Under the pieces are notes generated by a model. The model was not told the DNA's origin. It ran no database searches and worked only from the letters and a program-made list of their open reading frames with translations. Below are positions 33,129-42,017 of a stretch of DNA of 64,000 bases, in pieces. The translations under genes were made by a program, and so were the position numbers. The DNA lies in contig NZ_PGVF01000006.1 of assembly GCF_002860285.1 (NCBI RefSeq), forward strand, positions 62,001 to 126,000, written 5' to 3'. Origin of the DNA: Bacillus sp. M6-12. GTDB lineage: Bacteria > Bacillota > Bacilli > Bacillales > DSM-1321. The first letter of the stretch is position 1. Each line of letters opens with the position of its first letter.

Positions 33129-33632
33129 TTGACCTTGAAGATTAAAAATAAAATCATGCTATTTATCCCCCTAATCCTCTGGGCATTACTCATCTTTTAT
33201 TTCTCATCTCAAACATATAAAGAACAAGATATCACTCATATCATAGACAGGTATTCCCGTATAATCAATTGGAATGAGATTTTTGGCTGGGTTCACTTTA
33301 GCTATCATGGTTCAGAAATAAGCATCGAAAACAAAGGAGTTGCTCATTTCATTGAATTCTTTATTAGAAAAGCTGCCCATTTTATTATTTTTTTCGTATT
33401 AGGATTTTTGACTATTAGAATATGGACTAAATTTACTTCCAGACGCCTTATATCTTTTATTGGGACTCTGGTTTTTGTTGTTATGTATGCCCTGTTGGAT
33501 GAGGTGCACCAAAAATTCACTGGTGGGAGAACGCCGTTATTAGCTGATGTATGGTTGGATTCAGTCGGAGGAATTTTTGGGGTAATTGCATATTATGTTG
33601 TTAGTTTTTATCGAAAAAGGAGAAGAAAATAA
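33129..33632 (+). CDS. VanZ-family membrane protein
   Basis: A 167-residue integral membrane protein with four hydrophobic segments and the VanZ signature: LILWALLIFYFSSQ near the N-terminus, RKAAHFIIFFVLGF in the middle and LLDEVHQKFTGGRTPLLADV with WLDSVGGIFG at the end. VanZ was named for low-level teicoplanin resistance in enterococci, while most chromosomal homologues have no proven role. The start is TTG right after the stop of the 48-aa gene. A bidirectional terminator follows. Confidence 0.88.
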   Translation: MTLKIKNKIMLFIPLILWALLIFYFSSQTYKEQDITHIIDRYSRIINWNEIFGWVHFSYHGSEISIENKGVAHFIEFFIRKAAHFIIFFVLGFLTIRIWTKFTSRRLISFIGTLVFVVMYALLDEVHQKFTGGRTPLLADVWLDSVGGIFGVIAYYVVSFYRKRRRK

Positions 33633-33673
33633 TAAGCCTTTTATCTTCGTGAAAGATAGAAGGCTTATTTTTG
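33631..33673. terminator. Bidirectional intrinsic terminator
   Basis: AATAAGCCTT and TTATCTT pair with AAGATAG and AAGGCTTATT around a short CGTG loop, with an A-tract on the left and T-tract on the right. It separates the convergent VanZ-like and minus-strand genes. Confidence 0.85.
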
Positions 33674-33681
33674 CATTTTCA

Positions 33682-34476
33682 TTAGAATCCTTGTACTTGG
33701 CTGATGATTCTGCTTGTCCGCTCATCTTTTTTCGCTTGATACTCTCTTTTAAATACCTGCGCTTCATTTAAACTGTAGCCATTCTTTTCAAGATCGGATT
33801 GAAGCTGTTGAAACAGGATGTTGAAGGATCGGTCAGCACTGCTTTGCATTTCAATAGCGGTCCCCTGATACTTGGCAGCAACTTCTGTTTTGGAAAGTTT
33901 TTTGCTTACATAGTCAGCTTTAGCCTGTACCACTAATTGATCTATTTTGCTTGTTTCCTGAGCTTCTAATTCACCAAACAATGAGCGATAAGAACCTTTT
34001 ACTTCTTCCAATGTTTTCTTTTGTACAGGCTTAGAAGTTGGAGAAACAGCGCTTGCAGAACCCACTTGTGTTTTGCTGCTTGCATTTTGTTCTGGAAGAT
34101 TACTAGTATTGTTGCCGGAGTTTGAAATCATTGTATTCCCGGACTTCCCACTGTTTGTGCTCCCTGGGTTTGAAATTTTAGTGTCTTTTGATTGTGTTTG
34201 GTTGTTTGCTGAAGAATCTTTGACATCTCCGATAGTTTGGGAGCCACCCGTAGTTGAATTAGGCGAAACGTTGGTTGGTGCACTTTCGCTTTTACTTGCA
34301 CTGGGGTTTCCAACAGACTTTTCAATTTCCGCAATTCTTTCCTTGTTTTCCGGCTTTTCCATTGTTTCTTTCGCTTTTGAAGTTGTCTCCGTAACCTGAT
34401 TATTCCAATACTTATTTCCTAAAACAGCTGCAACGATAATTACCAACAAAGATGCTATTATATAATATGGTTTCAT
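33682..34476 (-). CDS. Membrane-anchored protein with Ser/Asn-rich linker
   Basis: A 264-residue protein with a membrane helix at residues 5-21 (YIIASLLVIIVAAVLG), a low-complexity linker of Ser, Asn, Thr, Gly and Lys (about 60-155), and a conserved-looking helical C-terminal domain (YRSLFGELEAQETSKIDQLV, ADRSFNILFQQLQSDLEKNG). I do not recognise the C-terminal domain. It should face the cell wall. It is divergent from the first SLH gene, with about 290 bases between them for promoters. Confidence 0.75.
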   Translation of the reverse strand: MKPYYIIASLLVIIVAAVLGNKYWNNQVTETTSKAKETMEKPENKERIAEIEKSVGNPSASKSESAPTNVSPNSTTGGSQTIGDVKDSSANNQTQSKDTKISNPGSTNSGKSGNTMISNSGNNTSNLPEQNASSKTQVGSASAVSPTSKPVQKKTLEEVKGSYRSLFGELEAQETSKIDQLVVQAKADYVSKKLSKTEVAAKYQGTAIEMQSSADRSFNILFQQLQSDLEKNGYSLNEAQVFKREYQAKKDERTSRIISQVQGF

Positions 34477-34766
34477 TTCAAGTCCTTTCCGAGAATTACA
34501 GTTTTTTCTATCTTAACATTTTTTCAAAAAGGCGTCATCTAACAATATAGGTATCCTAGTAGTCTCAAAGTCTTAATTTTTTTGTGATATTCTCTACGTA
34601 GACTATTATACTTAACAGAAATTGTTATTTGCGTATTGAATAATTAGTACAAAAGGTTTATTATTGATTTATTGTTTTTCTCTGGAATAAATATACATTA
34701 TATGGTTTAATTAGTAGGATTTAAGGTATTAAGATAGTATACATAACTTTAAGAGGTGAATTAGGA
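34477..34766. other. Divergent intergenic region before the first SLH gene
   Basis: This AT-rich 290-base region should hold the promoters of the minus-strand gene and of the SLH gene at 34767. AAGAGGTGAATTAGG serves as ribosome binding site for the latter. I cannot pick a single promoter with confidence. Confidence 0.45.
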
Positions 34767-36731
34767 ATGAAAAAGTATCCATTTAGCAACAAAGCAGTAA
34801 AAGCTATGTTAGTAGCTTCATTAGCAATTTCTCCTGTAGTGAGCACAGGCTTGGTAATTAAGCCGACTAATGCAGAAGCCACTGTTCAGCAGTCCTATTC
34901 TAATTTCCATACCTTGTCAGATAGACTGGAAGTGGTTTTCAGAAATCTATCTGTGGCTGATCGAGCTGCCTTACAATCTTTTTACGAAGTGGTGACTGAT
35001 GAAGAATTAGAAAGCCTCTTTGATAAAATTGATGCAACAGGTCCGGCTTCGAGTGCTGAGAAGGAAGAATTTGTTCAAGATATCAATGAGCTTCTGTTTG
35101 CGGGGGCTACATTTAATGGAGTACAGGAAAAATTAGCGGCATTTGACGCGAAATACACTGACCAGAAAGTTCAAGAATTCCTAGGGCAAGGGATTACCAA
35201 ACAAGGATTGTTAAATTTCATTGCTGCTGTAGAATACAATTTCTTCAATAGTATTTCAGCGGATGCTAATTTAACGGTTTATTATTTAACACTATTGACT
35301 TCATTGGAAGCAGTAGGAAGCCAAGATGCCTATTCTTCAGTATATGGGGCTATCAAAGATAGTACTCAAATCACAATTGAAAATAGGGAAGCAATTCTTT
35401 CTCAAATCTCCAGTTATCAGTCTCACTTTAATGGAGAAGTGCGTACAGCAATTAATAATATTGTTACAGCTATTAAAAATGCTGGAACTGGCGGCGGAGG
35501 AGGCGGCGGCGGAGTAGTAACTCCACCAGTAACACCACCAACAACTCCTGAAGCAGGTGACGTTGTTGCCAATCCTGGAAGCATTGCACAAAACCCAGCT
35601 GCTGTTGTTGATGCAATCAAGAACGCAACTAACTTTGATGCATTAGTAATTGCTGCTACTGGAAATTCTGCAGTTGTAGAACTTCCTCAATCTATCCTTC
35701 AAGCTGTAGCTGATAAAAATTCTTCAGCCGTGATTGAAGTAAAGAATGACAAAGGCTCTTATGAACTGCCTGTAAGTGAGATTAAACTTGCTGACCTGGC
35801 AAAAGAACTAGGTGTAGACGCTAAGGATGTCAAGATCAGTATTACTGTTGCAGTAACAACTGATTCTGCAAATGTACTTGGACAAAATAATCTTAAATCT
35901 GTTGCTCCAATCCTTGATTTCGAAGTTACTGCTAAAGGTCCGGATGGAAAAACTGTTTCTGTTGTGAAGACGAAGTTCAGCGGATATGTTGACCGTACAA
36001 TTGTTGGGGATGCTGCTTTCAATGCAAATCAATCAACAGGTGTTCGCTTGAATGCCGATGGTACGTTTGCTTCTTTACCAACTTTCTTTGACGGTAAAAA
36101 TGCTGTAATCAAGTCTCAAACAAACTCTAAATATACTGTTGTCCAAAACAGCAAAACCTTTAAAGACGTTGATAACGGTAAGAACTGGGCTGAGGCTTCT
36201 ATTGAAAAGCTAGCTTCCAAGTATGTAATTAGCGGTAAAACTGCTGATTCTTATGCTCCAAACGACTTCATGACTCGCGGTGAGTTTGCTGCTCTTATTT
36301 CCCGCAGCCTTGGTTTGGTTGCAACTGATGCTAAAGCTGTTAAATTCAGTGACGTTTCTACTAATCAAGCATTGAACAAGAATGGTGAAATTGCAGCTGC
36401 TGTTGAAGCGAAAATCATCTTTGGTAAGAAAGATGGCAAATTCCACCCATCTGAAAAGATCACTCGTGCGGAAGCAGCTATGATGATTTCCCGTGCTATG
36501 GATTATGCGAAAGCTTCTGATAAAGATCTTGATAAGTCTAAAAAGCTAGCGGCTCTTAAAGATCTCAAGAAAATTGGAACTACTTCACGTTCAAGTGTTG
36601 AAAAAGTTCTTCAAGCTGGAATCATGAGCGGTTACTCAAATGGAAACTTTGGTCCGAATGACAACACTAAACGTGACCAAATGGCTACAATTCTTGATAA
36701 GTTACTTCAATTTATCAAGTTCTCTAACTAA
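34767..36731 (+). CDS. SLH-anchored surface protein with two unknown domains
   Basis: A 654-residue secreted protein. The signal peptide covers about residues 1-38 (AMLVASLAISPVVSTGLV, with a likely cut near NAEA). Residues about 40-240 form a helical domain, 242-268 a Gly8 and Pro/Thr linker, and 270-460 a beta-rich domain (VIEVKNDKGSYELPVSEI). The C-terminus has three SLH motifs (KTFKDVDNGKNWAEASIEKL, VKFSDVSTNQ, and ITRAEAAMMISRAM with a third, degenerate copy). SLH motifs bind pyruvylated wall polymer, for which csaB is present at 51191. The functional domains are not recognised. Confidence 0.88.
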   Translation: MKKYPFSNKAVKAMLVASLAISPVVSTGLVIKPTNAEATVQQSYSNFHTLSDRLEVVFRNLSVADRAALQSFYEVVTDEELESLFDKIDATGPASSAEKEEFVQDINELLFAGATFNGVQEKLAAFDAKYTDQKVQEFLGQGITKQGLLNFIAAVEYNFFNSISADANLTVYYLTLLTSLEAVGSQDAYSSVYGAIKDSTQITIENREAILSQISSYQSHFNGEVRTAINNIVTAIKNAGTGGGGGGGGVVTPPVTPPTTPEAGDVVANPGSIAQNPAAVVDAIKNATNFDALVIAATGNSAVVELPQSILQAVADKNSSAVIEVKNDKGSYELPVSEIKLADLAKELGVDAKDVKISITVAVTTDSANVLGQNNLKSVAPILDFEVTAKGPDGKTVSVVKTKFSGYVDRTIVGDAAFNANQSTGVRLNADGTFASLPTFFDGKNAVIKSQTNSKYTVVQNSKTFKDVDNGKNWAEASIEKLASKYVISGKTADSYAPNDFMTRGEFAALISRSLGLVATDAKAVKFSDVSTNQALNKNGEIAAAVEAKIIFGKKDGKFHPSEKITRAEAAMMISRAMDYAKASDKDLDKSKKLAALKDLKKIGTTSRSSVEKVLQAGIMSGYSNGNFGPNDNTKRDQMATILDKLLQFIKFSN

Positions 36732-36745
36732 ACTCTATTAAGATA

Positions 36746-36788
36746 AGGCTGACTCAGGTGGGTAACTCCTGGGGCAGCCTTTTATTTT
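36746..36788 (+). terminator. Intrinsic terminator
   Basis: AAGGCTG (36746-36752) with CTCAGG pairs with CTCCTGGGGCAGCCTT (ending 36782), followed by TTATTTTT. It ends the transcript of the first SLH gene. Confidence 0.85.
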
Positions 36789-37106
36789 TAGATACAGCTG
36801 CTCGAATAAAAATTAAATGTCACATAATTGTAATTGGTAATATTTACATTAAAAATTAAGAGAATGGTCCCGTGTTTTTGGCTGGTGAGTAGGTTTCTAA
36901 TCATCGATTATTATCTAAATATATTAATATATATTAAAAAAACAAAGTTTAATAGAGATTAATAGTATTTTAGAATAATAAATAGTGCACATTGATGATA
37001 TGTTTTTCTCCCTTGTTTCTGCATAACTAGCCAAAAAGCTCCATTTTCTCTCCCTAATTTTATGTTAAACTGGAACCAATTGAAAAAGGGAGGAAACAAA
37101 AGGGAA
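36789..37106. other. Non-coding leader of the amidase gene
   Basis: This very AT-rich gap includes an AT-only run near 36910-36945 and a GGGAGGAAACAAAAGGG stretch before the chosen start. No gene is visible. Confidence 0.5.
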
Positions 37107-38510
37107 ATGAGAGTAATAAAAATGCTTCTTTGCTTTGTGTTGATAGCAGGGGTTTTGGTGCAGCTGGGGAATACAAAGGTGGAAGCAGCTACTTCTTTCT
37201 ATGATGTGAAGTTAGACCACCGTGCCTATGATGAAATCATGTATCTGGCCCAGGGGAAAATTGCAAATGGTACTCTATCAGGCTATTACTATCCGAATAA
37301 AGTGGTAACTCGTGCAGAAGCCACTGCCATGATAGGAAGAGCACTGCAGTTAAACGGAACACAAAGAAAGACACAGTTTAAAGACGTTGGAATCAATCAC
37401 TTTGCCTCTGGATATATTCAATCCGCTGTAGCAAGAAAGATTATTAGCGGCTATGTTGATAACTCGTTTAAGCCAAATAACACAGTAACGCGCAGCGAAA
37501 TGGCTGTAATGATTTGTAAAGCTTTTGGTTACTCATTTGGCAATAGCCAGTCCGGAGCTGCCCAGGCGCTGTTATCAAGAGGGATAGCGCAATATCTTGC
37601 TGATGGAACTTTTGGTTCGAATATTAAAATGAACCGGGCAGACACAGCGGAATTTCTTGCAAGAGCTATCAATTACAAGCTAAGAACAAAACCGGAAGTA
37701 AATTTTGACAAGGAAATTAATATTGCAACAGATACATTGCAAGTCCGTACAGGCCCATCCACATATTATAATTCAGTGGGATCCCTAAACAGAGGAGAAA
37801 AAGCTTCCTTTGCCTATAGTGTAGGCAGCTGGATTTATATTAAAACATCTTCAGTTGAGGGCTTTGTCCACAGCGCGTATGTAACATCTGATAGTACCCT
37901 GCCTGGGACATCTCCGCTTAGTTTAAAGACAATCGTGATTGATCCGGGGCATGGGGGAACTGATCCGGGGGCCATTGGCTATGGGCTATACGAAAAGAAC
38001 GTAGTTTTGGATACATCACTGCGTTTAAAGAAGCTTTTGGTGCAAACGCCGTTTAATATTAAACTTACAAGAGAAACAGATAGAAAGATTGAATTAGGAG
38101 ACCGGGTAGCCTTTGCAAAGCAAAACAAGGCGGATATCTTCATCAGTGTCCATGCAAATGCAGCAGGTGGGAGTGCTGATGGTACAGAGACATTCTACTA
38201 TCGCACGGCATCTACCAATCCGTACACTTCTGATAGTCTTCTCCTTGCCCAGAGCATCCAGAAGCGGTTGGTTGCTGCATGGGGGACAGATGACCGAGGA
38301 GTTAAGCATGGCAACTTTTATGTAATCCGTGAAAACAGCATGCCAGCTATCCTGACAGAGCTAGGCTTCATTGACAATAAGAGTGACAATGCAAAACTTG
38401 CCTCACCTTCTTATAGACAGCTTGCGGCTGAAGCCATCTATCAGGGTATTTTGGATTATTATAAAGCTAAGGGCTACAATGTAAACAGCTTATACAATAT
38501 AGTAGATTAG
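37107..38510 (+). CDS. SLH-anchored N-acetylmuramoyl-L-alanine amidase
   Basis: About 467 residues from ATG 37107, which gives a clean signal peptide (MLLCFVLIAGVLVQLG, cut near VEAA). Two clear SLH motifs (YYYPNKVVTRAEATAMIGRA, VDNSFKPNNTVTRSEMAVMI) and a third, weaker one come first. An SH3-type domain follows (TLQVRTGPSTYYNSVGSLNR), then an Amidase_3 domain with VIDPGHGGTDPGAIG, EKNVVLDTS, FISVHANAAGG and ILTELGFIDN, the zinc ligands and catalytic glutamate. It cleaves the amide between MurNAc and L-Ala and is probably used in cell separation or wall turnover. Confidence 0.93.
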   Translation: MRVIKMLLCFVLIAGVLVQLGNTKVEAATSFYDVKLDHRAYDEIMYLAQGKIANGTLSGYYYPNKVVTRAEATAMIGRALQLNGTQRKTQFKDVGINHFASGYIQSAVARKIISGYVDNSFKPNNTVTRSEMAVMICKAFGYSFGNSQSGAAQALLSRGIAQYLADGTFGSNIKMNRADTAEFLARAINYKLRTKPEVNFDKEINIATDTLQVRTGPSTYYNSVGSLNRGEKASFAYSVGSWIYIKTSSVEGFVHSAYVTSDSTLPGTSPLSLKTIVIDPGHGGTDPGAIGYGLYEKNVVLDTSLRLKKLLVQTPFNIKLTRETDRKIELGDRVAFAKQNKADIFISVHANAAGGSADGTETFYYRTASTNPYTSDSLLLAQSIQKRLVAAWGTDDRGVKHGNFYVIRENSMPAILTELGFIDNKSDNAKLASPSYRQLAAEAIYQGILDYYKAKGYNVNSLYNIVD

Positions 38511-38522
38511 AAAACTTATTTA

Positions 38523-38550
38523 GAGGAGTCTTGTACAAGGCTCCTTTTTA
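38523..38550 (+). terminator. Intrinsic terminator
   Basis: AGGAGTCTTG (38524-38533) pairs with CAAGGCTCCT (38536-38545) around TA, followed by TTTT. It lies between the amidase and subtilase genes. Confidence 0.8.
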
Positions 38551-38573
38551 TCTATTAAAGACGAGGGAAAACG

Positions 38574-40514
38574 ATGAAGAAGAATTTATTCACAGCCTTG
38601 CTTTTAACACTCGAAATCTTTTTGATGCCTAACCCTTCATTGGCTGAAGAAACTACTGCTTCTGAAAACATGGAACGGGTGAATATCTTATTTAACAAAG
38701 AAATTGATCAGCAGCTTTTGAAGGATTTGAATGCGTCCATTATTAATGAGTATGATTCAATTGGAGCGGCAACGGTTGAGATTTCAGACAAAAATCTTCT
38801 TGTCCTGGAAATGGCCGGAACAGTCAGGGAAGTAACCAAAGATAGGCCGGTAAAGGCAGAAGCTCAAACAGTACCTTGGTCACATGAAAAACTTAATTTA
38901 AAAAGCAAGCAGCCATCTACGCTGTCAGGTAAAGGAGTAAAAATTGCTGTTATTGACTCAGGGATTGATTTTACCCATCCTGATTTAAAAATTGCAGGAG
39001 GAAAATGTGTGCTCGATACTGCCGATGATCCATTCGCCTGCAGTAATTCCTATAAGGATGATAACGGGCATGGTACCCATGTTGCTGGTATCATCGGCGC
39101 GCAAAATAATAGTATCGGTGTTGTGGGTATCGCTCCTAACGCGATGATATACGGTGTAAAAGCGCTTGATTATTCAGGGCTTGGAACAACCTCAACCATT
39201 TTGGCTGCTATGGATTGGTGCATCCAGAATAAGATGGATATCATTAATTTAAGCTTGTCCCTCCCGGTTGAGGACTTGGCTATGAAAGCCATGATTGACC
39301 AGGCGTATAACCAGGGGATATTGATCGTGGCCGCGGCAGGCAATGAAGGCCATACGGCAGAAAGCGATCAAACAGTACAGTATCCAGCGAAATTTTCCAA
39401 TGTTATAGGGGTTTCAGCAACTGATAAATATAATCAAGTTATCCAAAATTCTTCTATTGGATCCGAGATTGAATTTGCGGCACCTGGAAATGCCATTGTA
39501 AGTACAACCCCCGTAAACATCGATAATGATGGCTATGGAGCTCTAACGGGAACTTCAATGGCAGCCCCGCATGTAACCGCAATGGCTGCTCTCTATATGG
39601 AAAAGTATCCATCCTTAACCAACAAGCAAATTCGGCAGAAGCTGCAGCAAAATGTTCTCGACCTTGGTGAGCCTTCCCGTGATCCGCTTTATGGATTTGG
39701 ACTGATACAGGCGGATACGGCTTCCATGATGCAGGCACCTGAAACGAAAGCTTCATTTATCGTTGGTGAGAAAGGGAAGATAAGCCTTACCATAACAGCA
39801 TTGCCGGAGGAATCTGCAGGCTATAACCTGTATCGGAATAATCGGCTGATTATCAGCAACGGCAGCGGCAAAGTGATAGAAGACTTTGGGGTAAAGGGTA
39901 ATGTCGAATATTTGCTCGTTCCTCTTGTAAATGGAGAAGAAATAGTCGATCAATCATATAATCTATCGGTCAGTCTGCAAAGCCCGCTTATTCCTGACTT
40001 GAATAACGATTTATGGTACACCCGAAATATGATATATCTATACAGCAAAGGAATTATAAACGGATATCTGAACGGTGAGGTTCGCCCCAATAAGCTTGTT
40101 ACAAGAGCGGAAGCGGTTGCCATGCTTGGCAGCTCCCTTGGCTACAGCCCTGTAAAAAGAATCACTAAGTTTACAGATGTAGCATCCGACAGCTTTGCTT
40201 CCGGCTATATCCAAACCGCATATGAACAAGGAATCCTAAATGGTTTTCCGGATGGAACTTTTAAACCGAATTCCCCGGTAACCCGAGTCGAAATGGCCAT
40301 CCTGCTTTCAAAGGCATATAGCCTGCCGGCTGCAGACGGACCAGCCTACTCGGATGTAACATCAAATGTCACGGGATATGAAGCGATTTATAAAATAGCG
40401 GGAGCTCACATCACGCAGGCTTATGCTGACGGAACCTTCCGTCCGTATGAACCAATGAGCAGATCGACATATTCAGTGTTTTTGTCGAAGGTGCATAATC
40501 CGCAGTTAAAATAA
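38574..40514 (+). CDS. SLH-anchored subtilisin-like serine protease (S8)
   Basis: A 646-residue secreted protease. A signal peptide (about residues 1-25) is followed by a short I9-like propeptide (VNILFNKEIDQQLLKDLNAS). The S8 domain carries the triad Asp128 (VIDSGIDFTHP), His166 (DNGHGTHVAGI) and Ser328 (GTSMAAPHV), with the oxyanion AAAGNEG. A beta domain (about 400-475) leads to three SLH motifs at the C-terminus (LWYTRNMIYLYSKGIINGYL, FTDVASDSFASGYIQTA, YSDVTSN). It could process or shave S-layer and wall proteins. SLH anchoring at the C-terminus, unlike the amidase, leaves the protease domain distal. Confidence 0.93.
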   Translation: MKKNLFTALLLTLEIFLMPNPSLAEETTASENMERVNILFNKEIDQQLLKDLNASIINEYDSIGAATVEISDKNLLVLEMAGTVREVTKDRPVKAEAQTVPWSHEKLNLKSKQPSTLSGKGVKIAVIDSGIDFTHPDLKIAGGKCVLDTADDPFACSNSYKDDNGHGTHVAGIIGAQNNSIGVVGIAPNAMIYGVKALDYSGLGTTSTILAAMDWCIQNKMDIINLSLSLPVEDLAMKAMIDQAYNQGILIVAAAGNEGHTAESDQTVQYPAKFSNVIGVSATDKYNQVIQNSSIGSEIEFAAPGNAIVSTTPVNIDNDGYGALTGTSMAAPHVTAMAALYMEKYPSLTNKQIRQKLQQNVLDLGEPSRDPLYGFGLIQADTASMMQAPETKASFIVGEKGKISLTITALPEESAGYNLYRNNRLIISNGSGKVIEDFGVKGNVEYLLVPLVNGEEIVDQSYNLSVSLQSPLIPDLNNDLWYTRNMIYLYSKGIINGYLNGEVRPNKLVTRAEAVAMLGSSLGYSPVKRITKFTDVASDSFASGYIQTAYEQGILNGFPDGTFKPNSPVTRVEMAILLSKAYSLPAADGPAYSDVTSNVTGYEAIYKIAGAHITQAYADGTFRPYEPMSRSTYSVFLSKVHNPQLK

Positions 40515-40582
40515 GTATCTTTTTATACACTCACCTTTTTATGATGCAAAAGTCTTGAATACCAAACCCTATAATTTATTAG

Positions 40583-40618
40583 AACCCTGCCAGGAAAATT
40601 CGAGGCAGGGCTTTTTAT
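40583..40618 (+). terminator. Intrinsic terminator
   Basis: CCCTGCC (40585-40591) pairs with GGCAGGG (40604-40610) and is followed by CTTTTTATT. It ends the subtilase transcript. Confidence 0.85.
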
Positions 40619-40800
40619 TGAAAATATTAGTCCTAGTGGACAACTTTTCTATATACCCCATTTTATAAAAAATATTCCAATGTAATGAAAATGTAATATT
40701 AGTGTAATATCCATGTGCCCTTTCCCTGGTAAAATACCCATAGAAAAACAAAATCGATAATTTTATACAACGGTTATCGGGAAAATCTGGGGTGGAATAC

Positions 40801-41781
40801 TTGAAGAGACGTATCAGTCAGCTGTTGATTGCCTGCCTATTGTTTGCCTTTTTGCCTATTGTCCATGCCAATGCCTCTACAAATGACAGAATAATAGATG
40901 TTGCAAAGAAATACATAGGAGTTCCTTATGTAATGGGCGGCAATACGCCAAGCGGGTTTGACTGTTCAGGTTATCTTGTATATGTGTTCAAGCAATTTGG
41001 CATTAGCTTGCCAAGAACCGCCGCAGAGCAATATAAAGCTGGTACTAAGGTTGAGAAAAGCAATCTTCAGCCAGGAGACCTAGTGTTTTTTTCAAACACG
41101 TATAAGCCAGGTATTTCCCATTCGGGGATTTACGTTGGGAACAATTCATTTATTAGCGCAACCTCCAGCAAAGGAATCGCTATCGTTTCCTTGAGCAATT
41201 CTTACTGGGGCCCGAAATATACAGGGGCAAAACGTTTGGTTACTGCAGGGGAATACAGTGACATCCCACAGAGCCACTTTGCCTATGAAGCTGTTAAGCA
41301 ATTAAGTACTCAGGATATCATTCAGGGATTTGAAGACCAGACCTTTAGACCGGCAAGTTCGGTTACAAGAGGACAAGCCGCTGCCATTATTAACAGGGTT
41401 TTAAAGCAGACACCGGCAGACACAAGCTCTTATAAAGATGTTCCGTCTTCAGCAAGATTTGCCATAGATATTGCAGCGATTAAGGAACTGGGCATCATCA
41501 ATGGATTTCCTGACGGAACCTTCCGCCCGGAAAGCACGATGACAAGAGCACAGATGGCTGTCATTGTTCAAAATGCCTTTAAACTAAATGAAAAGAATGT
41601 AGCAACTGCCGAAAGCGTCTATTCAGATGTTCCATCAACCTACTGGGCATATAATGCAATCGTTATGATGAACAAAATTGATAGAACAGCAGGATTTAAA
41701 ACAGAAACTTACCGTATTGCGGACTCCGCAACCAGGGCAGATTTCTCCGCTGCAATCTATAATGCGATAAATGTCAAATAA
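40801..41781 (+). CDS. SLH-anchored NlpC/P60 endopeptidase
   Basis: A protein of about 326 residues from TTG 40801, with GGGGTGG five bases upstream; a GTG at 40792 would overlap that site. The signal peptide (QLLIACLLFAFLPIVHANA) is followed directly by NlpC/P60 with Cys55 in SGFDCSGYLV and His107 in ISHSGIYVGN. Three SLH motifs follow (FAYEAVKQLSTQDIIQGFED, YKDVPSSARFAIDIAAIKEL, YSDVPSTYWAYNAIVMMNKI). It hydrolyses D-Glu-diaminopimelate links in peptidoglycan peptides. Confidence 0.93.
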   Translation: MKRRISQLLIACLLFAFLPIVHANASTNDRIIDVAKKYIGVPYVMGGNTPSGFDCSGYLVYVFKQFGISLPRTAAEQYKAGTKVEKSNLQPGDLVFFSNTYKPGISHSGIYVGNNSFISATSSKGIAIVSLSNSYWGPKYTGAKRLVTAGEYSDIPQSHFAYEAVKQLSTQDIIQGFEDQTFRPASSVTRGQAAAIINRVLKQTPADTSSYKDVPSSARFAIDIAAIKELGIINGFPDGTFRPESTMTRAQMAVIVQNAFKLNEKNVATAESVYSDVPSTYWAYNAIVMMNKIDRTAGFKTETYRIADSATRADFSAAIYNAINVK

Positions 41782-41814
41782 GATGTGTAATACAAAGGAA
41801 TAAGAATAAATTGC

Positions 41815-41852
41815 GAGAATGCTATCTGTGAGGTAGCATTCTCTTTTTTTTT
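41815..41852 (+). terminator. Intrinsic terminator
   Basis: GAGAATGCTA (41815-41824) pairs with TAGCATTCTC (41834-41843) and is followed by eight T residues. It is the strongest terminator in this group. Confidence 0.9.
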
Positions 41853-42017
41853 GCCGGCTAAAATGGTTCGTGGCCGAAAGGATAACGATGAAAATAATAA
41901 AACATAACTTGATAAATTCCTATTAGTAAATTATTTTTAAAAAAATTTGTAAATAAATGAACTTTTTCCCAATTAATTCGTATAACAAGTAAATAAAAAA
42001 TTAAGGGGGAAAAAGAA

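Noticed and set aside
35337-36446. Several minus-strand open frames within the first SLH gene
   Set aside because: They are shadows of the low-stop, Ala/Gly/Val-rich coding strand and have no start signals.
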